A DNA stretch of 64,000 nt from Sambucus nigra. Lineage: Eukaryota; Streptophyta; Magnoliopsida; Dipsacales; Adoxaceae. Of this stretch, positions 42,202 to 56,279 are shown in pieces (the first letter of the stretch is position 1; each line of letters opens with the position of its first letter). A program made the translations under genes and the position numbers. The notes under the pieces are model-generated. The model worked only from the letters and a program-made list of their open reading frames with translations. It was not told the DNA's origin and did no database searches. The DNA is taken from the NCBI GenBank assembly GCA_949130495.1, contig OX422215.1:69765244-69829243 (forward strand), given 5' to 3'.

Positions 42202-44946
42202 TGCAACACCCCCTGTTTTCCACGCATAGTTGATCAAGATAATACGCTGAAAATAGGAGAGTGCTAATAAATTTATATCATTCTCAACATCAACTTAAAT
42301 AACAAAAAATGTCAATAAAAGAAAACCAACCAATATAATAAAGATAAAGGATGAAAATAAGAAAACCTAAACTGAGATAAAAATGAAAGTACAATACAAT
42401 TGAATCCACAATAATAAATCTCCTTTATAAAAACAAAGTCTCAACTGGAATATAAAGACAAATGTGACCACCTCTGACCAAAACTCATGAATACAAGGTA
42501 CTATTGAAATGAAATAGCAACTCCTACTCTAAGGATGATAAGTTGAATCTCCAACCAATGCAAGTATGATACTCGGCCTTGTTTTTCCTTTATATAACGA
42601 TAATAATATTTTGGGGGAGAAGGGCTTACAAATTTGGATCAGTGGTCTAAAGTTATAAGAAATATATTATGATATCAAAACAGTAATAATCATGCGACTC
42701 ATTTATGACAAACATGTCAACTTGACGATACTCACATATAAGATGTACCTCACCCCTTAACATAAGTGAAATACTACACGAGTGTCCCAACCCAAGAGAT
42801 AATCGACACCAATAACTCTCTATCAATAGACTAATAAGCAATACCACATAATGAAAAACTCCTATAGGATGCAACTAGCTATGCATGTTCGAAATACGAC
42901 CAAATAACCATCCTTTACTCAGTAAGATACACAAGATCTCATAACTTAACATTTCCTTCATTTTACATCTTTTAATTAAACGACTGTACTATATCATATG
43001 TACACAATAAAATCTCAAACAAACCCCCACTCATGTCACATGTACAATAAAATATACACAATCTCATATCAAAACACATAATGTGACATACGGCTTTAAT
43101 AATCAATGTATCAATCACTTGACTAATATCGTACACATATATAAGTCTCATAATAACCACACGAAGGAATCTACCTTTGGGGGATCTTCTCATTCTTCTA
43201 TCAATTAACTCATAGGAGTCCCTCACCTAGAAGATTTGGAAATATTCCCACACAATGATGGGAGATCACTACTCAATCACACCACCGGATAGTCTCATCC
43301 CAACACTCATATGATGGATCTGATCATCCACATCTCATGTCGTAAGGCATGGACAAACTGAATGTATGTTCTAATAAACATATCACCACACAATCCAATA
43401 CCATCAGATATAACAAAACTAGCCCGATGGATCGGGTCATTCGTGTCTCACATCATGAAACAACGATCGACTGAACATGTGATAAAACACATCGACCTCC
43501 ACAAAGTCCTTCTTCATCAATCGTGATTATGGTACATGGTCATAACCAATTTCATAAAAACCTTTTATTAATGGATTCCCCACTAATCTAACTATAAACA
43601 AACAATTCACGTATATATACACAGAAATATATAAATACAGGATAACACATACTCTCAAGTGTACCCGAATAATCCTGATCCCCAAACACTTGATTGTTGC
43701 AATAAATGAAAATCTTATGGATTCTCAAAAACTTAATCAAATCCATTCTTGTATTATGTTACTTTAATATGATCTTAACTATATAATATGGAGCATCTTG
43801 GACACGATCGATCCGATAGGTTTAGGGGTGCCTCCTTCTTTTAAAAAAATACATAAACAACCCAACCTCAATTATTAAGAATATAAGATTTCACCTAACA
43901 ATCAAAAGCTCATTACAATTCAAAAGAACTAAGGATTAATGATCCTAAACAACTTCTACATTTATTAATGTCCTTCAAACATAAATAAATGTCTAATACT
44001 TTAAATCATCAAATTAAACCTAGTTTCACCTTTTACATTCAATGGACTCCAATTAACATGCGATTTTAGATCTACATAACAAATTAGCATTGGATTTTAA
44101 TAATTACAAGAGATTCGGTCCTAAGCATGAATTCTAAGTACATAATGATAACCAAAAATAACTCAATTAAATGTTTCTAACAAAATCCCTAATTTAAGTC
44201 AGATTACGACCCCATTAATAGTTCAATTAATCCAATTAAACCAATATGAACATGATTAAGATAGCGGATTAAATCCCTAAAAATTCTCTAAATCCAAAAA
44301 AATAGATGACATTAAAATAATAAATCATTTACAAATTATGCGGTGACAAAACAAGAGATTTCTTGCCTGAACGATGCATACAGGTGATTTGTTCGCTTGA
44401 TCCTTTGTTCTTCCTCGCCAAAGTTCTTACCAAGTTATCCTAAATATCTTAGGAAACTAAGGTTTGTGTTTGTGTGTAAAGTGTTCAACTAATGAGGGTT
44501 AACACCCTCAAAATAACTTTACATCCAATGGTCACTAGTAGGCCTAATTTTAGACTTCTAAATGAGCCCAAAATACTCCCTAAGCTAGTCTAAAACTTAG
44601 TCTAAAGGTATACTACCCGCATAGGCCCAATCCGAAGCACTAAAAATACATATTCGGGCATATGTGTCACTCTAGATTTTGATCTTAAAGGTACTACCTC
44701 ACTACACACGGTAATACGTCACGACGTATAGAAAATATACACATAATATTTTTTTACGCACAATCATTGTCAAATATCAATTAATTTATATCGTCAATTA
44801 ATTATTAATAAAACGGGGCACAAAAATCGCATCACGTGCAAAATTTATTATTATCATATCACACAAGTAATAATTAATCTCATATATTAATTTATTTCTC
44901 AATGCATAAATAATAAATAAAAGACACAAAAATACGGGGTATTACG
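42202..44946 (-). repeat. Del/Tekay-like 5' LTR (2745 bp)
   Basis: Plus-strand start TGCAACACCCCCTG, end GGGGTATTACG where ...ACA is expected; on the minus strand it starts with TAATACCCCGTATTTTTGTG text like the LTR at 51780. Adjacent primer-binding site and gag remnant fix its orientation. Contains CACGATCGATCCGAT at 43803-43817. No coding frames of note. Confidence 0.75.
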
Positions 44947-46225
44947 AAAAAATTTAGCACATCATTGAATCCCATCACGTTGTTTGGTTACCTAGTAGAT
45001 TCCTAATTTAAATCAAAATCTAATGTTTTGTTTGTGTATGGAAAATGATATGGTGATATACCACAATTACCTAAAATACCATATAATAATATTATTTATG
45101 TACATATTATAATTTTTTTACATTTACTAAAGCACAACTATACGGCGCACTACTTATAAATGAATGAATACAATTTTATCGTGAAAGAATAATATATTGA
45201 GGATTTTCAATATTTAACAACCTAGTAATTTATATTCAATGCTCTATTAAGTCAAACAATCTAACTAAATCACATGATCGAATGAGTGTACTGTATAAAC
45301 TACAAAAGCAAGTAAACCAATCCAACCAGTTAATTTTTTTTAAAAGAACTAGAAAATAAATTGACATATTGCACGTTAAAATATGTGGATGAATAAAATC
45401 GTTAAGGGGCATTGTAAAACATGGCATGATTTCTGTACGAGGAATGAATCCTTCAATATAATAAATAAAAATAATATCATAAAGAATAAATGCAAAATAT
45501 TAGCATACATGAAGATTTAATTAGCCCAGAAAAGTCGGGGTTGCCTACGTCCACAAGAAAAGATGCTGAGATAGATTTTATCATGCCAACTAAGAGTCAA
45601 ATCGTAATGTTATAAGAAATATCATACATACCCTTTGTCTAGGGTGAGCCTTTATGTATAATCACACTTGGTTATCTGATATTACAACTTTAACACATAA
45701 TTTTAAGGTCCATTTTGGGTTTTCACCATTTAGTTTTTAATATTCAGTCAAACACTTGCTTGTCATTTTTGGGGGGTTAGTCCCCCGTTTTCAACACTTC
45801 TTTAGTCAATCTTATATGACCGTTATTCCAATCATTTTATCACATGGTTTTCCAATTTTACTCTCACTAATTTCAGGATGTGTGTTTATATCACAAGTGT
45901 CAACCTAAAACAAACCTAGGGGTGGGGTGGGGTGAACAGGTTCGATTGTATAACATGGCCAAGTTTTTATTCAAAAACAAATTTCATGCAAATTAAATTA
46001 TCACAGCACATTAGTTAAGTAGATGAAGTGATTTATGTCTTGAATTAACCACACAACAAGATTGATTATATAGATCGAGAGAGAATAACTTGATTTAAAA
46101 AACTAATTCCAATTTTAACCGATTACACTAAATCTAGATGTGATCTACATGTAATGTGAAATCAAAGTGTGCAATTGAATAAATATCAGTCACAAAAATT
46201 TCACAAGACATCTTTATAAGGAACC
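44947..46225. other. AT-rich intervening DNA, nothing recognised
   Basis: No long frame, no terminal repeats found. Contains a G6/C5 hairpin-like text TTGGGGGGTTAGTCCCCCG at about 45770-45790. Could be host intergenic DNA or a worn transposon. Confidence 0.4.
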
Positions 46226-46254
46226 CCCCCCCCCCCCACACACACACACACACA
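46226..46254. repeat. (C)n(AC)n microsatellite
   Basis: Eleven C followed by about nine AC/CA units. Confidence 0.95.
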
Positions 46255-46259
46255 CCAAG

Positions 46260-48640
46260 TGATAAAAAATCTCGAGGCACTCCAATTTCTATTTCTACTT
46301 GAAAAGAATTTTATACAAAGCAAGACGGTACCTCTCAGTCATGACCTCACAAGTAGTTACCTATGGACTTTGAACTTCCCCCAAATAGGAATAAAAATCC
46401 ACTATGATCTCCACGAAGAAAATGAGAAACTCCATGTTATGAACAACCCACTCCCTTTTCATCACAACCCACGCCATATCAGACATTTGCCCCGAAAAAC
46501 CGATACCTCCAATTTAATAATCCACATTCATAACAAAACGAGGATGAGGACACATTCCCACATCCAAATAGAAACCCCCGTGGGTTCACCTTCATGAGTC
46601 ATACAAATCATCCTCGAATCTAAACCTACCATCGACCACATGACCTTCTTCATCACATCCATACACTTCCTGGGAACCAATTTATTACAGCCTAAATTTT
46701 TTTCTCGTCATGAAATTCATGCTCTCTAGAGATCCGAGGCTACTGACATCAGAGGAAGAGATCGATCACTCGACTAAATAGGAAGAAATATACATTGAGG
46801 CTCTCTAAGCAACAAATCACATTACCTTCATGGTACCAATCCAATACATTGGTGGGAATGTATCACCTTATTAAGCTCACCTATTTGTTATCATCGATTT
46901 TGATGCAAGCAACGATGATTACTCTTCCGCTACCTCGGAAACATCCCCTATCAGCACTTCAAAAACTAAGGAGGATGCAACATCCACCACTCATCAGTCA
47001 GAAGATTTTGTACCTCATACATAACAATATCCAAGCCCCCAATAAGGATGAAAAAATTGGATAAACAACATAGAGAATATAACTAGAATCACCTGGAGCT
47101 ATTGACCTCATCATAATATATTGTATGAACAGGAAGAAAGGGTCAAAGCCCACACCGCTCATAGGGATTTTTCCTGGGCAACTGAATTAAAGGCTAATCT
47201 AGGACCCATAACATAAGTCCCTCACACCAATATCCCAAAACAAAGGTGGAATCGACTCTTATAATGTCAATGAGTCATGTCCACTCAAATGGTATTCCAG
47301 AATGGATACGATATACAATATTGGATGCCCACTAAGGCTCCCTTAAGAATTCAAACCATGATATAACCCTATTACCATCATCCACATGATACAGATAGAC
47401 ATTAGTAGAGACAATGACACTTCTCGATTAATTGGGCCAAACCCAAGACACCCCCCACGAGGATGAACCCCACCTATGAAAATATGAACCAAATTTCACA
47501 AACCCCGATCACTGATCTAGGATATATATACTATACTCACCTCCTATAGCTGGGCATCACAAATTGTTTCTATCAACCTTGGTCACCAAAGGGAACACAT
47601 ATTTGAAGACTAGACCTAAATTTGTCCTCAACCCCTAAACTTAGGAAATGATGGCACAATGGGATCACTTTATAGGAAAGGGTTAGGTATCCATGAACAA
47701 GGACCTACATCCTTTGAAACTCCCAGTGCCCGAGGTTATAACTTTGGGCTTGGGTATAAAGCCACCTTGGAAGATCATGATCTCCTCAAACCACGCAAAC
47801 ATATGGCCAATCAAATGAAGAGACGAGGGTAAACTACAAAAAATTTATGACCCGATATCTTGTATGAGGGGCAACCCCTGAAATTATTCAATGGTGAGGG
47901 GGAACTCCAATACCCCAATGTCAATATTTACCAAAGTCTCAGACCCACCAGATGAGAAGAACTACCAGAATAGATATAAGACACCATATGTAGAGCCATC
48001 GAGTTAGAGCCTATTTCATCTAATATTCTGCCACCCATTGAGGAAGACCTTATAGAAGACCATGTCTATCCATACAATGAACTAGACTTGCTCATCCTAC
48101 AATCAGAATTTAACCTCTTTATACTCAGTATCTCACCATGGATCCATCACCATACTATTATGGGATAAAGCTACGAGAACACATATCTATACTCATCCCA
48201 TATTCTTGGTATCATCGAACTCCAAGAAGATATGACTGGTCGAGGTCATCCACCATAAGAAGGTCCTCCCACCCGAAGGTATTCATAAAACTTTGAGATA
48301 AAACTGGTCAACCATACTCCCCATAATGATGCACGTGGGAAGTTTGACATCCTTCAGTACGTAGTATCAACTTTAGTTACTACTAAGTTTGTCAAAGATG
48401 TCTCACGATAGGGACCAAATTATGTTGAGTACTGGTACTATTACTGGGAAATCTAGTGCGAAGCTATGAACATTGTGCAAGAGATGAAAATCTGAAGCCT
48501 CTTTTGATGGCGAAGACCTCAAAGAACCTGCCTTTGATAATGAAATTTGTACAGTTTCATCTACCTCTATAGGGTCGCCTGATGATACTAATGATTGAAT
48601 GGATGAACAAGTACTCGTAATAGTGGTAGAAATTTTCACC
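46260..48640 (+). pseudogene. Degraded Tat/Ogre-type pol remnant
   Basis: Very broken plus-strand sequence. The best-supported piece is NFGLGYKATLEDHDLL at about 47735-47790, which matches the G-LGY block that follows protease in Ogre/Tat polyproteins (T1 has GMGYQLSP at 58700). The remaining frames are short; no catalytic motif could be assigned with certainty. Older than T1. Confidence 0.5.
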
Positions 48641-50500
48641 CCTTCCCCTCGATCCTAGCATAATAGTGTATAGAATAGATGGCACAAACTCTTAAACTCT
48701 CCCTAAAACTCAAGGTAAATCTCCCACTAGTCCAAAGTAGTCTCTAGTCCTCGATTAAACCAAAGTAATGGTCCCGGATCCAACACTGCCTTCCTTCTCC
48801 CATATCCTTAACATATCTCTTACTCCACCTAGAAAATGCCAAAAAGGAAGCACATGTAGAGTTGTTTCTCTTTATCCAGATAAGGAGGTCGACTTCCTCA
48901 CCTAATCAGGACGATAATCCACTCCTCATAATGCTACCAATAAAGATAAAGGACCAGCTGAGGGAGCCATGAGTCCCCTACCATAGAGGAATAATAAGAT
49001 TCAAGAGCAACGTCGTTGAACCTCTAATTCCATCTCGAAACTACTAGCCACGTATCGAGAACATTAAGTTGGCATCGTCTATCTATTATCTCAGGGCTCA
49101 GTACCTTGAGACTTATCCCCCATGGAGATGTCTGACACCATCGGTTCTATCACCATGCAACATTACATAAGTTTCTCTAACAAAGACCTCCTTATACAAG
49201 GCTCCAACCACCGGTTCGTATTACATAATACTATTAAGGTTTGCGAATAGATCGCTCACTGGTAGTTTTAGACAATGGGTACACCATCAATCTATACCCC
49301 CTTCACACAACCACTAATTTAGGATACACCGCCTTCGAGTTCATACCCTCTTTTATGACCATCAATGCCTATGTTAACACACGTTAGGAAGTTATGGGAG
49401 CCATTACCCTCACCCTTATTATCGGGCCCATCAAGTGTGATGTTAAGTTCTAATTACTCAGTGTCTTAACCAGTTTCAACCTCATGCTAGGAAGATCCTA
49501 GATACAATCCATAGGGGCATTACCCTCATCCCTAAATATGAAAGTCTGGTTCCCTTTTGATGTAAATGTCATCACAATACTGGGGGATGATGGTTGGTCC
49601 ATAATCGCCAACATAAGTGTCATCTTACTTGCTCAGATGATAGAGGAAGAGTCGATTATCAATAATATAGCCACCCATATTATTCATAAGATGGGACACA
49701 TGATAGGGTTCGAATTATAAAAAAATTAACAAGGAGATCTAAAAGTCATCCCAGTTAAGGAGCATATGGGATAAGACGTTCTTGTATACACCCCCAACAT
49801 AGAAGCCTAAATACCCTACCTTAACAACCCTATCATGGGTGGAACGGTCACTTTAATTTCCAATGAAGAAACTTTCCTTATCACGGGCACCCAGACCCTT
49901 GATGGTATGAAACAAAGAAATCCTTATAACCTGGGATAAAGATCCTCTATGAGTAATGACTACATGTGAACCATGGAAAAACCCACCAGCTCAGCTACAA
50001 CGATCTAAAAGTTTCATTGGTCATAGATAAGGATAGAAAGACCTTCAAACTTGAAACCTAATGGGGATTACCGTCCTTATTATTTGAAGAAATAACCTCG
50101 ATCGCCATGTTAGTATCCTCATACTTGAGACCCATTGAATGCTTCCATGCCTGGTGTAGACACCATATTCTCATACCCCCATACTATTTAATAGGGTCCA
50201 AACAAAGTTCGTCCAAACTCCGAACCCCCAGTTATCCTTTAAACCCTAACTGGAGAACAATTGCTCGCTCTTCGAGTCCCATTTGACTTTGGTCAACTAT
50301 TAGACATGAGAGTATCTTAATAGACTTATGGTTTACATTTTATATCTGTCTACCGAAAAAATCCATTTCAACCTGCCAATTAGCACATTCCCCCCTTACC
50401 GGATGGCAAGTGGGACATTACTTGGCCACCAAGTTTGTCCACTATATCGACTGGCAGGGAAACTCATATGTCGGCCAGCACACCCCATAGGGCATCATTG
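48641..50500 (+). pseudogene. Degraded Tat/Ogre-type protease region
   Basis: The plus strand holds VSFSNKDLLIQGS, LVLDNGYTINLYPL (protease active-site region, D-N-G) and AFEFIPSFMTINAYV. Then EVMGAITLTLI and FNLMLGRS...IGALPSSL followed by KVWFPFD and ITILGDDG, between about 49160 and 49600. This is the order seen in plant Tat proteases. It comes after, not before, the GLGY block at 47745, so this is probably a second worn element or a rearrangement. 49720-50500 has no assignable domain. Confidence 0.6.
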
Positions 50501-51089
50501 TCCTTTTGTCCTTTTAACCTCATAATTCATGAGACAACTCTATTACATCACTCCTAAAAATATTTTCTTACCCTACCTATCACCTCACCACTTTACACCA
50601 TTCCAACACCAACTTTTACATCCAAAAATCATATTTGTAAGCCTTCAAAACTCATAATTCAAACAAGTTAAAAGGTTCAAATCCTCTTCATCCTACTTTG
50701 CCAATTTGTTGCTGCTTTACATGTTTTGTTACTTTTAGCACATTTCTTAGTTAATTATTGTTCTCTTCCACCATTAAACTCACTTTTTATTATATATTAC
50801 TTTCAAACTTATTTTCATAAATTATAAAAAACTCGAAAAAGGGTTTATTCCCTATATCCCTAATTAACGTTTCTTCATTTTTTCATACTTTCACCACTCT
50901 TTTCACACACTTTTCTACAAACAAAGGAGAAAATATAATTTTGGATTATGGGTAAAACCCCACCTTTATTTCCCTTTATGAACTACATGGACTTTGATGC
51001 CACTTTGGCAATGTAGAATTTGATGCCTATGTGTCCATCTTTGTGTTTTCATATAAATTAGTTCGCTTTATTAACTTACTTATATGTAT

Positions 51090-51257
51090 CACTTTTTAGT
51101 GGCCCCGTTGACATGCATATTCACTTTTTTTCATAGCGAGTCAAGATCTGATGCATTGCTTATAGTTTATTTATTTATTCAATTTAGCACTTTTTAGTTG
51201 TTCCGTTGACATGCGTACTTTTTTTATAGTGAGTCATGATCGGGAGCATCCCTCACA
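51090..51257 (+). repeat. 98-bp tandem duplication in the T1 LTR
   Basis: CACTTTTTAGT...CCGTTGACATGC at 51090 recurs at 51188, each followed by a T-run and a GAGTCA-GATC passage. Copies are diverged. Confidence 0.8.
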
Positions 51258-51362
51258 TATTAGTTATTTTTAAGCATCGTTTCATTAGTTTTACTCCCTA
51301 GAATGATTCGTTCTTATCTTTCCCATGTTGTAAATACAATGATTTCTCTCCTCATTCACTCG

Positions 51363-51372
51363 TATATATAAA
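51363..51372 (+). promoter_or_regulatory. TATA box of the T1 LTR
   Basis: TATATATAAA, about 380 bases before the LTR end; transcription start would be near 51400. Confidence 0.6.
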
Positions 51373-51747
51373 CTCATTTTTATTGCACACACATAGCCCG
51401 CTTTACACCTTATACACATGAACACACACATTAGGAGAATGAGAACATTTTATTTCTTATGGGAGATCGAAAGGGTGGAATGGGTGCCTTCAACCATTCC
51501 ATTCCGTAACATAATCTCTGAGCCCACATCTATTTGGTTGCAAGCACTTATAGTCATTTATGTCGTGCCTTAAATATGGGCATTTCTCTTGCCTATTTTG
51601 AGTAAAATAGGTCGGCGACTAAATCTCTACACATTCACATGCACACACGCTCAGATCTTTGACGACAATCGTTATGTGTTCTTTAAGATCCCGCGACCCC
51701 TGCACGCGAGGGAGTTTCCTTTTTTTCGAGGCAGAGAATTTCCATAG

Positions 51748-51765
51748 TGGCGGCTTTGTTGGGAA
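51748..51765 (+). promoter_or_regulatory. T1 primer-binding site
   Basis: TGGCGGCTTTGTTGGGAA, a diverged relative of the TGGCGACTCCGCTGGGGA site of Ogre-type elements (recalled family consensus). Position and following GAGGACTA text agree. Confidence 0.7.
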
Positions 51766-51779
51766 ATTTTTGAGGACTA

Positions 51780-54700
51780 TGTAATACCCCGTATTTTTAT
51801 GCTTTCTAAATTTGGGGATTTATTAAATTTAATGAGAGTTATTAATTTAAAATAAATCCGAAAAGTAATTATTTTTGTAATTTCTAACGTAACGAGAGTT
51901 AGTAATCATTGGAAACTTGTTGAATATTACTAATGAGTAAAGTAATATATAATATTAGTTCTATTAAATGTCACGAGTGAATAAAATGATAATTCTAGAA
52001 ATTTAAGTCAGGACGCGCCCGTGTCGTGTCGGGACTAAATGTTGATTAATAAAAGTGAATAAATTATAAGTCACCCGTATGGTCATTTTGAGTGCGCCAA
52101 AGTGTCCGGGAGGGTTGAGATAGTCAAAATAATATACCCGGGGGTTTAGTTTGGATCTCGGGGCATTTTTAGGCCTAATTGACACCCCGGGAGGGCATTT
52201 TGGACATTTTACCTTTTTAGGCTTGAAAACCCACGAAAATCTTAGAGTTATATCAGATGCTTAGGGTTGCCTTCTAGGGTTAACTCAACCAAAAACAAGA
52301 AACGGCCATTGGAGAAGGAAGGAGAGAGCTTGCCAAAGAGTTCTAGGCCGAAAACTCCTCCGTTTGCACCGTCGTCGCTACCAAACGATAGATTGCGTAA
52401 CAAGGATCACAACCACACTGATTTCAGCCACAAATTAGAAAAAAAAATCCCCAGGAAAGTGTTTATCTTGCTTAATTTCATTAATGCTTCATTCATATTA
52501 GTTTAGGACTGATTAGGATGAGTTTTTATGGAAGAAAACCCATGTTGGTAATTAGAAATCGCATGTTGTAGTGACATGAACATTATTCTGGAAATCCTCT
52601 TCACATGTAGAGGTTGAACCACGGATTTATGATGGATTGGAAGTAGAAATTCTGGAGAAAGAATGATTTGAATTAAGTTAAAGAAATTTTTAGGATTCAT
52701 GAGAATTGTATAAATTTTAGCACTTTAATCCATGATTCTTGATGAAAACTCACATGCCTTACGTTGAATATTGTCCATTTGGGTTTAGAACGTTTGTGGT
52801 ATAAATTTCTAGGAGTTTGGGAGTTAAAAATTTGGATTTGGATGATGTTGGATGATAGAACCCGTAACTGGTTCTCTATAGAATTCGTCATACCTTCTTG
52901 ATCGATCGATCGATCATAGAGCATCGATCGATCGATGGTTCGATCGATCGAACACCTGCCCTCGATCGATCGACCCCTCCTGGCAGACTTATATTTCCCC
53001 TTCTAAATTGTTGAATTCAATTTAAATGAGTAATAATTCTCGGACATCCTTATTAAAATATTTTGGGAAGTAAAGAAGACCAGTATGACTTATTAAAAAT
53101 ATGAAACCTTTATTGTAAGACGAGATTCACATTTTCGAGGATGTTTACATATAAGGAACGATGGAACTATGTATTAAAGGAGGAGACGCGTCAGGTAGTT
53201 ACGTTGGAAAATAAATGAGTACCTACTGAAATTATACTTAGGAGTATAGAAATTCATGAGTGTCACTTGATAAGTTGGGATAATCCCACAAATTAAATTA
53301 AGAGACGAACCGTTATACGTGATAACAAAATAATGAGAAATAAGGATAAATATCATAATTATGGGTTATGAGATGTAACTAAATTTGATATGGTAATAGT
53401 AGTATGTTTATATGACTGTGTTTATGCATATACTATATACGTGTGAAAATCATGCCCGCGCTACTTGCTATCCCTGAGGTTACCGCGCTGGGACAGTCTT
53501 ATCTCGATGAGCCTTTATGGAGGATATTGACTCGTACCCTAGAAGATAGCAATCCTTTGGTCAGGCTATCGAATCTATAGTTCAGACGGTCCTAAGAGAC
53601 GTGAGGGCATGTGCTGACCTCTTAGAGACTTGGAATCTATGCTTCGCCTCAATATTGTTTGTGTTTGTGTTAATACAGTTCGAGAGTGATTCCGAACTTG
53701 TATTTCCCTTAGTACGAGTGATACGGGGATTGGATAGCAGAGTATGCCCGCACCATAATTATTATGTGGGGTGCCGTTAGAATATATATATTATATGAGT
53801 ATTTAATATATGTATTTAATTCTGGATTTTGGGAACTACCTACTGTCTTTATGGTAAGTAAGAAAATGAATAATTATTTCAATTGGGGAATGGGTGTTTG
53901 AAAAGTATAATATGTTACTGAGAAACTTTACTAGCAAATAAAGGTTAAATGAGAACTTTGTTATTAAATGAATTTAAAACTCTTAAATAATTGAATCTGT
54001 CAGTTTAATATTACGATCAACCTAAGATAAGATAAGTTAAACCGTTGGGAAGGTTAGTGCGATAGGCGTGCACATTAGAAGAGAGGTGAGAATTTCTCAA
54101 GGGAGTGCCGCACTAATATGTTGTTGCATTGGTCAGTAAACATTTTAAATACTTGCTAAACTAATTTTAAATCGTTTTTACAATCGGACTCTGACCTGTT
54201 TCCACTTTCTTTTCTCTCTTTTATATATATGTATATATTACAAGTGCCCAGCCACAGGGGCGTCTTGCATAGGATCCTTTGGGAAGGAACGCGCTGCAGC
54301 TTAGGTGGGAGTTGCAGGCCTCTTGCTTAGACGACCTCATTTCTTGATTTCACTTCTAGCATTTATTTTATCCAGTTGGGCATGTGTCGCCCTTTTCCAT
54401 TATTCAGTTGTTTTATTGGATATTGTAATTCATTTATTTTCCAGTATTCGCACTTTGGGATTTATTATTGTCAGGATGTTTTCCTTTAAGTTTTAATGTT
54501 GGAATCAATTGGTTGAATATTTAATTAATTGGATTATATGTTTCAGGATAGTTGTTGTGTGATTATTTAACTATGAATTATGTAAAGTTTTAAATGTTGG
54601 TTTATAAAATAAAAATTTGCGAAAGTAATGTCTAAAATGGTTTTGACACTTAGCTTAATTATTTAGGGTGTTTAATTGGAAAAGTTATTTTTCGACAGTG

Positions 54701-54786
54701 ATGCTAAGAATTAACCAACCGTTCACCTTGATTTTTAATTTAATAAAGGACTGATCACCTGGTATTTAATTAGGCGAGGTGTCACA
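51780..54786 (+). repeat. Solo Del/Tekay-like LTR (3007 bp) in the T1 leader
   Basis: Starts TGTAATACCCCGTA, ends GGCGAGGTGTCACA. Perfect 5-bp target duplication GACTA at 51775-51779 and 54787-54791. Contains the family box GAGTGCG...GAGATAGTCAAAATA near 52090-52130, a dense CGATCGATCG cluster at 52900-52971, GCCACAGGGGCG near 54250 and GACAGTGATGCTAAGAAT near the 3' end, the last two shared with the solo LTR at 34649. No internal genes. Confidence 0.93.
52900..52971. repeat. GATC/ATCG palindromic cluster
   Basis: Four runs of CGATCGATCGA-type text in about 70 bases, each self-complementary. Related LTRs carry a shorter run at the corresponding place (about 6155 and 43803). Confidence 0.95.
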
Positions 54787-56279
54787 GACTAGACTCTATT
54801 TACATGAGATGTATATCTTCTTTCTCCGACATCATTTTTGCACATGTGTATATTCTTCTCATGCTCATATGTTTATATGCCATATTCGTGTTATGCTACC
54901 CATGTATATTTGTGTCCATCCTGCTAATCTTTTCCTCACATGTATATACCATCTTTTTATCACATGATCCATGTCACTTATATATATCCATGCTTAACTC
55001 ACTTATAAATTCCTCATATTTCATGTGCACTTATATATATTTCGCAGGTTTCACTTACCCATGTTTCCATGCTTCATCTCACTCATATCCACATATCACT
55101 CCGCTTTTATATATCCATACTTAATTCCCTTTTTATATATCACATGCTTTACACTACTTACACATTATCTCCATGATTTCCCATTTGTAAGTATTCCCAT
55201 GACTTTTTTACCTCATATCCATGCCATATCTCACTAGTATCCACATCTTTTATATTTCTTGTACATATTCCCTTGTTTCAATTATATATACTACCTACCA
55301 CACTTTTTCTCTCACGTGCTTCATACATGTTTACTAGACTTGTATTAGCTCATTTTATGATATATCCATTCATGTATATTCTCATGCTTTACTTCATGCT
55401 TAGTAGTTGTACATATTCCTCTTAATATACATAATACTTTGCAAACCTCATGCATTTGCACACTACATCGCACAAGAATTGAATATTGACCCTATATTTA
55501 TCCCGTACTGGGGACTCAGGTTGTGATGGGTTGTCGATTCTGCGAGGTACGGTTAACCTAAGTACTATGACTCATACGTTCCTTCGGCCAAGTATCCTCA
55601 ACATATATCAAATGATTCCCCAACAACGTACACCTTGATCAAACACATGACGAGAGGTATATAGCAAGAACTCATTCATGTATGTCCAGTATATAGAATT
55701 TTCTATCACATGTACCATCACCACGAGGTATATCGTGAGGCAATTCACGTACGCTTAGGTATATCAAATGTATTTTCCACACATACCGATGAATGATTGT
55801 CATAATAGGCAACGTATATCGTGGAAGACATACCAGGGGTAACCCTTAAACTAACCTCCCATGAATAAACCTTGTATAGATGTCTTACTTAGGACACTCA
55901 TACCTAGATTTTCTATTTCAACACGAAACTCTGCCAAAATTTTGGGTCGTCATATCGCCTGAATTTTGCACTGTTTCACTTATTTTCTAAAATAGGACCT
56001 TGTCCATGAGTCTAGAATAAATTAAATTGTGTCTTGCATTGCGTACCCCACTTTTCTCACATGTCTCGATTCATGTCCAACATTTTATTTGCACCCTAGG
56101 TGTAATAATACAAGTGGAATGTAATAATAACTACTGAACTGAGGGATTTCCCCCTTTCTCTTCCCCTTTCCAAAAATACCAAAAATATCTTTTCCAAAAG
56201 TAAATAAAAATATCCTTTCCCTCTCAAGTGTGATCGCCCTCCCCTAGCTTGGATTGGTTCCTTATTAGTTAAGATCCGC
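54787..56279 (+). other. T1 leader, non-coding
   Basis: Pyrimidine-rich 5' untranslated sequence. 54790-55450 has loosely repeated TATATATCCATGC/TCACATGCTT words, and the open frames over it (up to 106 codons, Leu/Ile/Tyr-rich) look accidental. 55470-55900 is less repetitive, with GAGGTATAT motifs recurring about every 80 bases. Confidence 0.55.

Larger units (their letters stand above)
50500..51747 (+). repeat. T1 5' LTR (left end uncertain)
   Basis: Ends just before the primer-binding site. TATA box TATATATAAA at 51363-51372, then (CA)-rich text and a leader-like R/U5. Contains a two-copy tandem duplication of 98 bases at 51090-51257. The left boundary is not defined; 50500 is approximate. 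Confidence 0.6.

Noticed and set aside
46259..46597. 112-codon frame as a host gene
   Set aside because: Starts inside text next to a microsatellite, has no recognisable domain and lies in a worn Tat remnant.
54804..55124. Possible 106-residue membrane or secreted protein
   Set aside because: Leu/Ile/His/Tyr-rich frame over repeated pyrimidine-rich leader sequence; overlapping frames are equally open.
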